Of a stretch of DNA of 64,000 bases, positions 48,827 through 59,056 are shown piece by piece; the stretch's first letter is position 1; every line of letters begins with the position of its first letter. Source of the DNA: Cloacibacterium sp. TD35 (GTDB lineage: Bacteria > Bacteroidota > Bacteroidia > Flavobacteriales > Weeksellaceae). The stretch is taken from NCBI RefSeq assembly GCF_028864635.1, contig NZ_CP104850.1, forward strand, positions 564,001 to 628,000, written 5' to 3'. Below the pieces are notes generated by a model. It worked only from the letters and a program-made list of their open reading frames with translations, was not told where the DNA came from and did no database searches. The translations under genes and the position numbers were made by a program.

Positions 48827-50287
48827 ATGATTTTATCAGAATTATTACATAAAATTCCCGTTTTAGAAACTTTTGAAAATTTAAATTCTGAGGTTTCAGA
48901 ACTCGTTTTCGATAGCAGAAAAGTTACCGAAGGTTCGCTCTATGTTGCTATAAAAGGAACCGTTTCAGACGGACATTCTTATATTTCTTCGGCGATTGAA
49001 AAGGGAGCGAAAACAATTGTTTGCGAAGTTTTACCCGAAAATTTAATCGATGGAATTAACTATATTCAAGTTAAAAATTCATCTAAAGCTTTAGGCAAAC
49101 TTGCTTCTAATTTTTATGGAAATCCTTCTGAAAATCTAAAGTTAATCGGAATTACAGGCACCAACGGAAAAACCACCGCTTCTACTCTACTTTTTGATAT
49201 TTTCAAAAATTTAGGTTACCAAAGCGCACTCATTTCTACCGTAGAGTACAGAATTGGAGATGAAATCATTCCATCTACACATACCACTCCAGATGTAATT
49301 CGTTTGAACCAAATGTTGGCAAAAGCTGTAGAAAACGGTTGCGAATATGCTTTTATGGAAGTTTCTTCACACGGAATTCATCAAGACAGAATTGAGGGTT
49401 TACACTTTGCTGTAGCGGGTTTCACCAATCTTACTCATGATCATCTTGATTATCATAAAACGTTTGAAGAATATCTTAAAACCAAAAAAAGATTCTTCGA
49501 TGAGTTGCCAGAATCTGCAGTAGCGATTACCAATGCTGATGATAAAAACGGTGATGTAATGCTACAAAATACCAAAGCGAAAAAGAAAGATTACGCTTTG
49601 AAAACTTTGGCAGATTATCATGGGAAAATTTTGGAAGTAGACTTCAATGGAATGCTTCTGAATTTCAACGGAAAAGAATTTTGGACGACTTTAACGGGGA
49701 AATTCAATGTTTATAATTTACTTCTAGCTTTTGCTATTTCAGTGGAATTAGGATTCAATGAAGAAGAAGTTTTACAAGCGATTTCAACTCTAAAAAGAGT
49801 AAACGGAAGATTTGAAACCATAAAATCTGATGGCGGAATTTTCTTCATCGTAGATTATGCTCACACTCCAGATGCTTTGGAAAATGTATTAGATTCTATC
49901 AACGAAATCAGAACCAAAAACGAAAGATTAATCACTGTTTTCGGTTGTGGCGGAGACAGAGATCAAGCAAAGAGACCAGAAATGGGAAAAATTGCAACCA
50001 GAAAATCTACTTTGGCCATTATTACCACAGACAATCCGAGAACTGAAAATCCTCAAGATATTATCAAAGAAATTGAGGCGGGTGTAGAACCGCAGAATTT
50101 CAGCAAATACACTTCTATTCCAGACAGAAGAGAAGCGATAAAAATGGCGATAAAATTCGCTGAGCCTAAAGATATTGTTCTCGTAGCAGGAAAAGGCCAC
50201 GAAACGTATCAAGAAATCAATGGAGTGAGACATCATTTTGATGATAAAGAAACGATTGTAGAGTTATATAAATTAATGAGTAAATAA
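48827..50287 (+). CDS. murE: UDP-MurNAc-tripeptide synthetase MurE
   Basis: 486 residues. ATP loop GITGTNGKTTAST (about 104-116), carbamylated-lysine region, and the specificity motif DNPR (in TTDNPRTENP, about 405) that selects meso-diaminopimelate. It adds the third amino acid to the UDP-MurNAc-dipeptide. Predicts a meso-DAP peptidoglycan. Confidence 0.95.
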   Translation: MILSELLHKIPVLETFENLNSEVSELVFDSRKVTEGSLYVAIKGTVSDGHSYISSAIEKGAKTIVCEVLPENLIDGINYIQVKNSSKALGKLASNFYGNPSENLKLIGITGTNGKTTASTLLFDIFKNLGYQSALISTVEYRIGDEIIPSTHTTPDVIRLNQMLAKAVENGCEYAFMEVSSHGIHQDRIEGLHFAVAGFTNLTHDHLDYHKTFEEYLKTKKRFFDELPESAVAITNADDKNGDVMLQNTKAKKKDYALKTLADYHGKILEVDFNGMLLNFNGKEFWTTLTGKFNVYNLLLAFAISVELGFNEEEVLQAISTLKRVNGRFETIKSDGGIFFIVDYAHTPDALENVLDSINEIRTKNERLITVFGCGGDRDQAKRPEMGKIATRKSTLAIITTDNPRTENPQDIIKEIEAGVEPQNFSKYTSIPDRREAIKMAIKFAEPKDIVLVAGKGHETYQEINGVRHHFDDKETIVELYKLMSK

Positions 50288-50338
50288 TTTTAAAGGCAAA
50301 GAAAAATTCAAAGCGTTTAAAATCTAAAACTAGAAAAT

Positions 50339-51577
50339 ATGTTGTACTATCTATACGAATATCTTACCAATCACGGAATTCACATTCCTGGATTAAACTT
50401 ACTGAAATACATCTCTTTCAGAGCGGCTTTTGCTGTGCTTTTTTCATTGCTGATTGCTCTGGTTTATGGTAAAAAAATCATCAATTATCTGCGTAACAAA
50501 CAGATGGGAGAATTGGTAAGAGATCTCGGGTTAGAAGGACAAAAACAAAAAGAGGGTACACCAACTATGGGAGGCTTAATCATCATTTTTGCCACCATTA
50601 TTCCTGTACTTTTATTTACAAAATTTAATATTTACGTTCTTCTGTTGATTGTTTCCATGCTTTGGATGGGCGCCATCGGCTTTATAGACGATTATCTCAA
50701 AAAAGTAAAGAAAAATAAAGACGGCTTAAGCGGAATTTTTAAAATTATAGGACAAGTTGGTTTAGGATTAATCGTAGGAGTAACCATGTATTTTCACCCA
50801 GACATTACCATCAAAAGAAAATATGCTGATGCTCACGAAATCAACAGAACAAGCGTTTCTCAAAACTTTGCTCCAGCAGAAAGAGAAACCATTTCCACTG
50901 TTCCATTTATGAAAAACAATGAGTTTGATTACAGCAAAATTCTTTTCTGGATGGACGAATCTTCACAAGAAGAATGGGCTTGGATTATTTTTATCCCACT
51001 GGTAATTTTCATTGTGACAGCGGTTTCTAATGGAGCCAATATTACAGACGGAATTGATGGACTTGCTGCAGGAACAAGTGTGGTGATTTTAGGAACACTT
51101 GCATTTTTTGCCTATCTATCTGGAAACATCATTTTCGCTGATTATCTGAATATTATGTTCCTACCAAACATGGGAGAAACCACCATTTTCGCAGTTGCTT
51201 TAATTGGAGCAACCATAGGATTTTTCTGGTACAACACTTATCCAGCTCAAGTTTTTATGGGCGACACTGGTAGTTTGATGTTAGGAGGTGTAATTGCTGT
51301 TTTGGCAATTATTTTAAGAAAAGAATTATTGATTCCAGTTTTATGTGGAATTTTCTTAATCGAAAATCTTTCAGTAATGCTGCAAGTAGCGGTTTTTAAA
51401 TACAGAAAGAAAAAGTACGGATTAGAGTACGCTCAGAATAACAGATTGTTTAAAATGTCTCCACTTCATCACCATTATCAGAAAAGTGGTTTCCATGAAA
51501 GCAAAATTGTTAACAGAATGATTATCATAGGAGTTATGTTGGCGATTATTTGTTTAATAACACTGAAAATTAGATAA
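50339..51577 (+). CDS. mraY: Phospho-MurNAc-pentapeptide transferase MraY
   Basis: 412 residues, about 50 longer than E. coli MraY (360). About ten membrane helices. Catalytic aspartates lie in GFIDDYLKK (about 118), [12 protein letters not shown] (about 240) and the [17 protein letters not shown] end. Extra residues form a polar loop (about 153-205, [18 protein letters not shown] onwards). The enzyme makes lipid I. Confidence 0.95.
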   Translation: MLYYLYEYLTNHGIHIPGLNLLKYISFRAAFAVLFSLLIALVYGKKIINYLRNKQMGELVRDLGLEGQKQKEGTPTMGGLIIIFATIIPVLLFTKFNIYVLLLIVSMLWMGAIGFIDDYLKKVKKNKDGLSGIFKIIGQVGLGLIVGVTMYFHPDITIKRKYADAHEINRTSVSQNFAPAERETISTVPFMKNNEFDYSKILFWMDESSQEEWAWIIFIPLVIFIVTAVSNGANITDGIDGLAAGTSVVILGTLAFFAYLSGNIIFADYLNIMFLPNMGETTIFAVALIGATIGFFWYNTYPAQVFMGDTGSLMLGGVIAVLAIILRKELLIPVLCGIFLIENLSVMLQVAVFKYRKKKYGLEYAQNNRLFKMSPLHHHYQKSGFHESKIVNRMIIIGVMLAIICLITLKIR

Positions 51578-51582
51578 AAATT

Positions 51583-51630
51583 AAGTTCCACAGGAACGAA
51601 AGATATTATAACGTTGGTTTTTAATCCAAC
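51583..51630 (+). repeat. Intergenic palindromic patch between mraY and murD
   Basis: GTTCC/GGAAC (51585-51597) and GTTGG/CCAAC (51613-51630) form two small hairpins. The pattern, a GTTCCxxxGGAACG block followed by a second hairpin, resembles short dispersed repeats seen in Bacteroidota genomes; this is from memory. Confidence 0.4.
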
Positions 51631-51660
51631 AAAATAAAAAGGTTTGAAATAAAAATCGAA

Positions 51661-53010
51661 ATGGAAAAAATGAAAGTCGTAATTCTAGGAGGAGGAGAAA
51701 GTGGAGTGGGCGCTGCAATTTTGGCTAAAACTAAAGGTTTGGAAGTTTTTCTTTCAGACAAAGGCGAAATTAAAGAGAATTACAAAAAAGTTTTGGTAGA
51801 AAACGGAATCGAGTTTGAAGAAAAAAACCACGATGAAGAAAGAATTCTTGCTGCAGATTGGGTCATAAAATCTCCGGGAGTTCCTAAGAAAGCTGAAATG
51901 GTTCAAAAAATCAAAGCGAAAGGAATCAGACTTTCTTCGGAGATAGAATTCGGTGCAGAATTTACCAACGCCAAAATCATCGCCATCACAGGAAGTAATG
52001 GGAAAACCACTACTACATCGCTCATTTATCACATTCTGAAAAATGACAACTTGAATGTAGGTTTAGGTGGAAACATCGGCAAAAGTTTCGCAATGCAAGT
52101 TGCGCAAGAGAATTTTGATTATTATGTACTGGAAGTTAGTAGCTTCCAACTGGATGATATTCAGAATTTTAGACCATATATTTCTTTATTATTGAATTTG
52201 AGTCCAGACCATCTTGACCAATACAATTACAATTACGAAGAATATGCTTTGGCAAAATTCAGAATTGCCGAAAATCAAGAAAATGACAACTATTTCATCT
52301 ACAATAAAGATGATGAAATGAGTCAAAAACTGCTTCAAAAATTAGATTTAAGAGTGAAGCAAATTCCATTCTCTATGAAGGAAAAATTTGATGAAGGAGG
52401 TTTTACAGAAGAGGAGAAAATTGTGGTAAAACTTCACGATGAGTTTTCTATGAAAATAGAAGATTTATCTCTGATGGGAACGCATAATGTTGCCAATAGC
52501 CTAGCAGCATCTATCGCTGGTAAACTATTGAATATCAGCAACGAAAGCATTAGAAATTCTCTGATGACTTTCCAAGCGGTAGAACACAGATTAGAAGGTG
52601 TGGCAGAAATTAATGGTGTGAAATTCATCAACGATTCTAAAGCAACCAATGTAAACGCTACCTACTATGCTTTAGAAAGCATGAAAACCCCAACGATTTG
52701 GATTGTTGGTGGAACAGACAAGGGAAATGATTACACAGAAATAGAAGATTTAGTAAAAAGAAAAGTAAAAGCGATTATTTGTTTAGGGCTTGACAATGCT
52801 AAAATCATTAATTTTTTCAAAGACAAAAAAGATATTATCGTAGATACTTCTAGCATGGAAGAAGCGGTGAAAACTGCGAAATCTTTAGCAGAAAAAGGCG
52901 ATACCGTTTTACTTTCTCCTTGTTGTGCAAGTTTTGATTTATTCAATAACTATGAACATAGAGGACAATTATTTAAAGAAGAAGTTTTAAAAACAGAAAA
53001 TTCAAAGTAA
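51661..53010 (+). CDS. murD: UDP-MurNAc-L-alanine-D-glutamate ligase MurD
   Basis: 449 residues. N-terminal Rossmann VILGGGESGVGAAILA, ATP loop AITGSNGKTTTTSL (about 113-126), LLNLSPDHLDQY, and C-terminal LSPCCASFDLF. It adds D-glutamate to UDP-MurNAc-L-Ala. Follows the mraY gene after an 83-base gap with small hairpins. Confidence 0.95.
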   Translation: MEKMKVVILGGGESGVGAAILAKTKGLEVFLSDKGEIKENYKKVLVENGIEFEEKNHDEERILAADWVIKSPGVPKKAEMVQKIKAKGIRLSSEIEFGAEFTNAKIIAITGSNGKTTTTSLIYHILKNDNLNVGLGGNIGKSFAMQVAQENFDYYVLEVSSFQLDDIQNFRPYISLLLNLSPDHLDQYNYNYEEYALAKFRIAENQENDNYFIYNKDDEMSQKLLQKLDLRVKQIPFSMKEKFDEGGFTEEEKIVVKLHDEFSMKIEDLSLMGTHNVANSLAASIAGKLLNISNESIRNSLMTFQAVEHRLEGVAEINGVKFINDSKATNVNATYYALESMKTPTIWIVGGTDKGNDYTEIEDLVKRKVKAIICLGLDNAKIINFFKDKKDIIVDTSSMEEAVKTAKSLAEKGDTVLLSPCCASFDLFNNYEHRGQLFKEEVLKTENSK

Positions 53011-53033
53011 GGATTTGAATTTTAAATTATAGA

Positions 53034-54263
53034 ATGGAACAACAAGAAAACAAATTTGAACTTTTAAAAGGCGACAAAGTGCTTTGGATGGTGATTATTT
53101 TAATCTCCTTCTTTTCCGTGTTCCCTGTATATTCTGCAAGTTCTAACTTAGAATACATTGTGCAGAATGGTACAACTACGGGACACGTTATCAAGCACAT
53201 GTTTTTTGTTTTCTTAGGTTTAGCCATTATGAGAGCTGTAGGAACAGTAAAATACGAACACATCGGAAAACTAAGCAGTATCCTTCTCGGAATTATGGTG
53301 ATTTTACTTTTTGTAACCATGTTTACAGGACAAAAAATCGACGGAGCGTCTGCTTCTCGTTGGTTAAAAATCCCAGGAACCCCTATTTCTTTTCAGCCAT
53401 CAAGCTTTGCATACCTCATGTTAATTATTTATTTGTGTAGATATTTAACTAAAAAAATTAAAAGAGAAAGACTTCCGATAGAGAACATATTTTACATTTT
53501 CGGACCTGTTTTATTGGTTTTCGGATTAGTTGCCAAAGATAATGGGTCTACTGCATTGATGATTCTAATGGTTTCATTAGCAGTAATGTTAATAGGTCAA
53601 CTTTCCTCCAAATACATTCTGGGATTTTTAGGAATATCAGGGCTTTTTGTGGGAGTTTTCTTGTTTTTGGCTTTAAAAACAGATTTAATTGGCAGCAATC
53701 GTGTTCATACTTGGGTAAGTAGAATAGAAACTTTTGCCAATTCTAAGAAAAACGAAAATGTAGAAGACGAAACAGTTAAAGCAAAAAACTATCAGGTAAA
53801 CCAAGCAAAAGCAGCAATAGTTCACGGCGGAATTACAGGAATGGGACCAGGGAAATCTGCCTTAAAACAGATGCTTCCACAGTCTGCTTCGGATTTTATT
53901 TTCGCCATTATTGTAGAGGAATATGGTTTTTTTGGAGCATTAGTTCTTATCACTTTATACATGATTATGATGATAAGAATTGTGATGATTGCCAGTAAAA
54001 TGCGGGCATTTTTTGGAAGTTTATTGGTGCTCAGTTTAGGAATTATGATTTTCGTGCAATTGGCAGTAAATATTGCTGTAGCGGTAAATCTTATTCCAGT
54101 AACAGGACAGCCACTTCCTTTGATTAGTTATGGAGGAACTTCAATGCTGGTTACTTATCTTCAATTAGGAATTATTCTGAATGTAAGTTCAAGAATTCTC
54201 ACTTTCGAAGAAGAAGGAATGGGCAAAAAACAAAATGTAGAAGAAATAAATGATATAGCGTAA
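53034..54263 (+). CDS. ftsW: FtsW/RodA/SpoVE-family peptidoglycan polymerase FtsW
   Basis: 409 residues with about ten membrane helices. KIDGASASRWLKIPGTPISFQPSSFA (about 104-129), and the C-terminal VAVNLIPVTGQPLPLISYGGTSMLV (about 345-369), are SEDS-family signatures. It polymerises glycan strands at the septum with ftsI. Located between murD and murG. Confidence 0.94.
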   Translation: MEQQENKFELLKGDKVLWMVIILISFFSVFPVYSASSNLEYIVQNGTTTGHVIKHMFFVFLGLAIMRAVGTVKYEHIGKLSSILLGIMVILLFVTMFTGQKIDGASASRWLKIPGTPISFQPSSFAYLMLIIYLCRYLTKKIKRERLPIENIFYIFGPVLLVFGLVAKDNGSTALMILMVSLAVMLIGQLSSKYILGFLGISGLFVGVFLFLALKTDLIGSNRVHTWVSRIETFANSKKNENVEDETVKAKNYQVNQAKAAIVHGGITGMGPGKSALKQMLPQSASDFIFAIIVEEYGFFGALVLITLYMIMMIRIVMIASKMRAFFGSLLVLSLGIMIFVQLAVNIAVAVNLIPVTGQPLPLISYGGTSMLVTYLQLGIILNVSSRILTFEEEGMGKKQNVEEINDIA

Positions 54264-54330
54264 AATTAAACGATTGAACGAGTTGTAATCTTTAAATATT
54301 TCAATTCTTAAATCTTTAAATCAAGATAAT

Positions 54331-55431
54331 ATGAGCAAAAAATTAAAAGTTTTAATGAGTGGTGGTGGAACAGGTGGTCACATCTTTCCAGCTGTTGCCA
54401 TTGCGCAGGAAATACAAAAACGTTTTCCTGATGCAGAGTTTTTGTTCATGGGTGCCAATGGAAAAATGGAGATGGAAAAAGTTCCGCAAGCTGGTTTCAA
54501 GATTGAAGGATTAAACATCGCAGGATTTGACAGAGGAAATCTTTTGGCTAATATTAATTTACCGTTTAAGGTAATTTCTAGTTTGCTTAAAGCTAGAAAA
54601 ATCATCAAAGAATTCCAGCCAGATTTTGCTGTGGGAACAGGAGGTTTTGCAAGCGGGCCAGCTTTATTCATCGCTGCGAGAATGGGAATCCCTACTTTTA
54701 TCCAAGAGCAGAATTCTCTTCCTGGGAAAACCAATATTTTCAATGCTAAAAAGGCAAAAACTGTTTTCACCGCCTATCCAAATATGGAAAAATTCTTCCA
54801 CGGAACGAAAACATTATTTTTAGGAAATCCTATCAGAAAAAACATTATTACTGATATCATTGACAGCGATTTAGCCAAAGAAAAATTAGGTTTAGAAAAA
54901 GGGAAGTTAACGATACTTTCAGTAGGCGGTTCATTAGGTTCTAGAACTTTGAATAACGGCTGGAAAGAAAACATTAATCAAGTTTTAGAAAAAGATTACC
55001 AACTCATTTGGCAAACAGGTAAACTAGATTATAAAAATATTTTAGAAGAAACGAAAGACATTCACAGCAGAAACATTCAAATAGTAGAATTTATTAAAAA
55101 CATGGAAATGGCTTATTCTGCGGCAGATGTAATTGTTTCTAGAGCTGGAGCGATAGCGATTTCGGAATTGGCAATTGCTAAAAAGCCAGTTTTGCTAGTT
55201 CCTTTTCCGTTTGCAGCAGAAGATCATCAAACCAAAAACGCTCAGACTTTGGTTGAAAAAAATGCTGCTAAAATGGTGAAAGACACAGAGATGAAAGATA
55301 AATTCTGGAACACGCTTTCAGAAATTTGCGAAAACGAAGATTTGAGAACGGAAATGGCTCAAAATTTAGAATTTTTTGCAAAACCAAAAGCGACAGAAGA
55401 AATTGTAGATGAAATATTAAAGACATTATGA
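54331..55431 (+). CDS. murG: UDP-GlcNAc transferase MurG
   Basis: 366 residues. The N-terminal MSGGGTGGHIFPAVAIA, the lipid-facing GTGGFASGPALFIAA, and the donor-binding SVGGSLGSRTLNN and SRAGAIAISELAI are diagnostic. It turns lipid I into lipid II on the inner membrane. The stop overlaps the murC start (ATGA). Confidence 0.96.
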   Translation: MSKKLKVLMSGGGTGGHIFPAVAIAQEIQKRFPDAEFLFMGANGKMEMEKVPQAGFKIEGLNIAGFDRGNLLANINLPFKVISSLLKARKIIKEFQPDFAVGTGGFASGPALFIAARMGIPTFIQEQNSLPGKTNIFNAKKAKTVFTAYPNMEKFFHGTKTLFLGNPIRKNIITDIIDSDLAKEKLGLEKGKLTILSVGGSLGSRTLNNGWKENINQVLEKDYQLIWQTGKLDYKNILEETKDIHSRNIQIVEFIKNMEMAYSAADVIVSRAGAIAISELAIAKKPVLLVPFPFAAEDHQTKNAQTLVEKNAAKMVKDTEMKDKFWNTLSEICENEDLRTEMAQNLEFFAKPKATEEIVDEILKTL

Positions 55432-56780
55432 AAAACTATCAAAACTTTTACTTCGTAGGAATCGGTGGAATCGGTATGTCTGCTTTGGCAAGATATTTCC
55501 ATGCTGCCGGGAAAAATGTTTTGGGCTATGATAAAACCGAAACCAAACTCACTACAGAGCTTCAGAAGGAAGGAATTTCTATCACTTTTGAAGATATGGT
55601 AGATGAGAAAATTTCGTCTTTGAAGAAAGAAGAAACATTAGTGATTTATACACCTGCGATTAAAGTTTTAGGAATTTTAGATTATTTCAATGAAAATGGT
55701 TTTGAAGTTTTAAAACGCGCAAAAGTTCTCGGCATGATTACCGAAGATACCAATTGTATCGCGGTAGCTGGAACGCATGGCAAAACAACTACCTCTAGTT
55801 TGGTAGCACATCTTTGCAAAGTGGCTGATCTTCCATTTTCAGGATTTTTAGGTGGAATTGCAGAAAATTATAAGTCAAATTTCATCTTTAACGGAACAGA
55901 AATGTCTGTTTTAGAAGCAGATGAATATGACAGAAGTTTCCTCAACCTTTCACCAGATTGGGCAATTATTACATCTATTGATGCAGACCATCTTGATATT
56001 TATGGAGATACTGAAACCATAGAACAAGGTTTCAGGGATTTTGCAGATTTAGTGCCAGAAAACGACCAGCTTTTCGTGAGAAAAGGAGTAAATATTGGCA
56101 GACCGTGTAAAACATATGCGGTAAATGAAGAAGCTGATTATTATTCTGATAATCTGCATATTGTAGATGGTTGGATGATGTTTGATTTTCATGCAGGCGA
56201 ACAAACAGTAGAGTTTGCATGGCAAATTCCGGGAACGCATAATGTAGAAAATGCAACTGCTGCTATTGCTGTTTTGCACAATTTAGGAGCAGATTTTACA
56301 GCTTTACAAGAGGGGATTTCTAGTTTCAAAGGAATTAAAAGACGTTATACCAAACATATTTTTGAAAACGGTAAGATTTATGTAGATGATTATGCACACC
56401 ACCCTACAGAACTGAATGCGGTAATGGGTTCTATCAGAACTTTTAACCCAAATAAAAAACTGTTGGTTGTGTTTCAGCCACATTTATTCAGCAGAACCAG
56501 AGATTTTGCAGATGGTTTTGGAGAAAGTTTAGCTGCAGCAGATGAATTGTTATTATTAGACATTTATCCAGCAAGAGAATTACAGAAAGATTTTGACGGT
56601 GTAACTTCTGATTGGTTGTTAGAAAAAGTACAGTTAGAGAAAAAAGAAGCGTGCAGTTTAAGCGAAGCTTTTGAAAAAATCAAAGAAAAAGATTTTGACA
56701 TTTTGCTTACAGTAGGTGCAGGAAACATAGACACTTTGTATGACCCAATTATGAATTGGATTGGTACATTGAAAAATTAA
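55428..56780 (+). CDS. murC: UDP-MurNAc-L-alanine ligase MurC
   Basis: 450 residues. N-terminal FVGIGGIGMSALARYF, ATP loop AVAGTHGKTTTSSL (about 107-120), DEYDRSFLNLSP and YVDDYAHHPTEL are family marks. It adds L-alanine to UDP-MurNAc, the first peptide step. Four-base overlap with murG indicates translational coupling. Confidence 0.95.
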   Translation: MKNYQNFYFVGIGGIGMSALARYFHAAGKNVLGYDKTETKLTTELQKEGISITFEDMVDEKISSLKKEETLVIYTPAIKVLGILDYFNENGFEVLKRAKVLGMITEDTNCIAVAGTHGKTTTSSLVAHLCKVADLPFSGFLGGIAENYKSNFIFNGTEMSVLEADEYDRSFLNLSPDWAIITSIDADHLDIYGDTETIEQGFRDFADLVPENDQLFVRKGVNIGRPCKTYAVNEEADYYSDNLHIVDGWMMFDFHAGEQTVEFAWQIPGTHNVENATAAIAVLHNLGADFTALQEGISSFKGIKRRYTKHIFENGKIYVDDYAHHPTELNAVMGSIRTFNPNKKLLVVFQPHLFSRTRDFADGFGESLAAADELLLLDIYPARELQKDFDGVTSDWLLEKVQLEKKEACSLSEAFEKIKEKDFDILLTVGAGNIDTLYDPIMNWIGTLKN

Positions 56781-56807
56781 AAATAGAAAAAACTCGGAAG
56801 TAAGTTT

Positions 56808-57629
56808 ATGAAAAACAAGTGGAGAATTCTCAAAATTTTTGTCACAGTAGTCATCTTCGGATTTCTATTGAGCTTCTCTTTGAAGAGATTCAATGACAGA
56901 AAAATTGATGAACAATCTATCATTGTTAAGTTAAATGATAGCTCAACACCTGTTTATTTTGTAGACGAAAAAGACATTAGAACCATTGTAGAAAGGTATA
57001 ATTCTACAAAAAAAGTGGGCGATGTAGACATCCCGAGTTTAGAAAAAAAATTAAACGAATTGCCTGCTGTGGATAGTGCAAACGTATACCTCAATCTGAA
57101 CGGAAAACTGAATGTAGATATCAAACAAAGAGTTCCCGTTTTTAGATTAAATAATGGTGGAAAAGGATTTTATGTAGACAAAAAAGGAATAGAATTCCCA
57201 ATTTCTAAAACATACTCTCATCCTTGCATGCTGGTTTCTGGCGATGTAAAGAAGAAAGAGTATAAAAAACTCATTGAGTTAATAGAAAAAATAAACAAAG
57301 ATAGTTTCTGCAAAAATTTCTTTGTAGGAATCACAAAAGAAAACGGAAACTACAATCTTGCAACAAGCGACGGAAACTATAAAGTAGAAATCGGTGATTT
57401 AGATAGAATAGATTTTAAAGTAAAAGGTTTTAAAACATTTGTAGAAAAATATTTGGTCTATCAAGCTCCAGAAAAATATTCTAAAATTTCTGTAAAATAT
57501 GATAACCAAATCGTAACCACTCTTAATTCCGGTTATAAACCCGAAGAAGACAGTTTACAAACAAATGAACAAACCACAATAAACACCGTAACAGGAACAC
57601 AAAAAACCGAAGAAAAAACAATTAATTAA
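56808..57629 (+). CDS. ftsQ: FtsQ-like division protein
   Basis: 273 residues. Short basic start, one transmembrane helix (about 9-24), a POTRA-like domain (STPVYFVDEKDIRTIVERYN onwards) and a beta domain ending in a polar Thr/Glu-rich tail. Sequence similarity to FtsQ is modest, but topology and position between murC and ftsA fit. It links early and late divisome parts. Confidence 0.82.
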   Translation: MKNKWRILKIFVTVVIFGFLLSFSLKRFNDRKIDEQSIIVKLNDSSTPVYFVDEKDIRTIVERYNSTKKVGDVDIPSLEKKLNELPAVDSANVYLNLNGKLNVDIKQRVPVFRLNNGGKGFYVDKKGIEFPISKTYSHPCMLVSGDVKKKEYKKLIELIEKINKDSFCKNFFVGITKENGNYNLATSDGNYKVEIGDLDRIDFKVKGFKTFVEKYLVYQAPEKYSKISVKYDNQIVTTLNSGYKPEEDSLQTNEQTTINTVTGTQKTEEKTIN

Positions 57630-57648
57630 AAAAAGAGAACAGCAATAT

Positions 57649-59004
57649 ATGGAAACACATGATTATTCAGTAGGTTTAGACATTGGTACCACGAAAATTG
57701 TTGCCATTGTAGGCAGAAAAAATGCCCACGGAAAAATTGAAGTTTTAGGCGTAGGTAAAGCCAAAAGTTTGGGCGTTCACAAAGGAATTGTGAATAATAT
57801 TTCTCAAACGATAAGCTCTATCAAAGCTGCTATTTCAGAAGCAGAAAAATCTTCAGGAGTTCCTATTCATAGAGTAACCGTAGGTATCGCAGGCAAACAC
57901 ATCCGTAGTCTGCAACACTCAGATTACATTATGAGAGAAAACCCAGATAAATATATCACAGATGAAGATATAGAAATCTTAAAAGACCAAGTAAAAAAAC
58001 TGGTCATGCTTCCTGGCGAAGAAATCATACACGTGCTTCCACAAGAGTACAAAGTAGATTCTGAAGGCGAAATCCAAGAACCAATCGGCATGCACGGAAA
58101 ACGTCTGGAAGCAAATTTCCATGTGGTAGTTGGTCAAATGGGAAGCATCAGAAATATCGCACGCTGCGTTCGCGAAGCTGGTTTAGAAATGGAAGCCCTT
58201 ACTCTAGAACCTCTTGCCTCTTCAGAAGCTGTTCTTACTACTGAAGAAAAAGAAGCAGGAGTTGCCATCGTAGACATCGGTGGTGGTACTACAGATATTG
58301 CTATTTTTAAAGATAACATCATTCGTCATACTTGCGTCATTCCTTATGGTGGCGGAATTATCACAGATGACATTAAAGAAGGCTGTTCTATTATAGAAAA
58401 ACACGCAGAGCAACTGAAAGTAAAATTCGGGTCTGCCGTTCCAGATTTAGAAAAAGATTCTACGTTTGTTACCATTCCAGGTTTACACGGAAGACCAGAC
58501 AAAGAAATTTCTCTTAAATCATTGGCAAGTATTATCAATGCAAGAGTAGAAGAAATTCTCGAAATGGTAAATACAGAATTAAAAGCCTATGGAGCTTATG
58601 AACAAAAACGTAAATTGATTGCAGGAATTGTTTTAACGGGAGGCGGTTCTAATCTTAAAAACCTTCGCCAGTTAGCCAATTATGTAACAGGATTTGATGC
58701 GAGAATTGGTTTCGCCAATGAATATATTGCCAATGACAAAAACCAATATCTGAAATCTCCTGAGTTTGCTACCTCAATTGGTTTATTGATGGAAAGTTTA
58801 AAAATTCACGACAAAAAACCTGTTGAAAAACCTGTAGAAGAGCCAAAAGTAATAGAAATTCCTCAAACAGAAAATACAGTAGAAGATGTAAAAACCGAGG
58901 AACAAGAAATTGCAAAACACATCGAAGAGGTGAAGAAAAACAAACCTACTTTTGGACAATCAATCCTTGAAAAAGTAAAAAAATTCTTCGAAGAAGTAGA
59001 ATAA
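57649..59004 (+). CDS. ftsA: Cell division protein FtsA
   Basis: 451 residues, actin fold: phosphate-1 SVGLDIGTTKIVAIVG (about 6-21), phosphate-2 VAIVDIGGGTTDIAIF (about 204-219), adenosine motif GIVLTGGGSNLKNL. A charged linker follows (about 385-430, Glu/Lys/Pro-rich). The last residues (FGQSILEKVKKFFEEVE) form an amphipathic helix for membrane binding, anchoring FtsZ. Confidence 0.95.
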   Translation: METHDYSVGLDIGTTKIVAIVGRKNAHGKIEVLGVGKAKSLGVHKGIVNNISQTISSIKAAISEAEKSSGVPIHRVTVGIAGKHIRSLQHSDYIMRENPDKYITDEDIEILKDQVKKLVMLPGEEIIHVLPQEYKVDSEGEIQEPIGMHGKRLEANFHVVVGQMGSIRNIARCVREAGLEMEALTLEPLASSEAVLTTEEKEAGVAIVDIGGGTTDIAIFKDNIIRHTCVIPYGGGIITDDIKEGCSIIEKHAEQLKVKFGSAVPDLEKDSTFVTIPGLHGRPDKEISLKSLASIINARVEEILEMVNTELKAYGAYEQKRKLIAGIVLTGGGSNLKNLRQLANYVTGFDARIGFANEYIANDKNQYLKSPEFATSIGLLMESLKIHDKKPVEKPVEEPKVIEIPQTENTVEDVKTEEQEIAKHIEEVKKNKPTFGQSILEKVKKFFEEVE

Positions 59005-59056
59005 TTAAAACGAATAACACTAAAATAAGTAAGTAACTTTTATACATCGAAAATAT

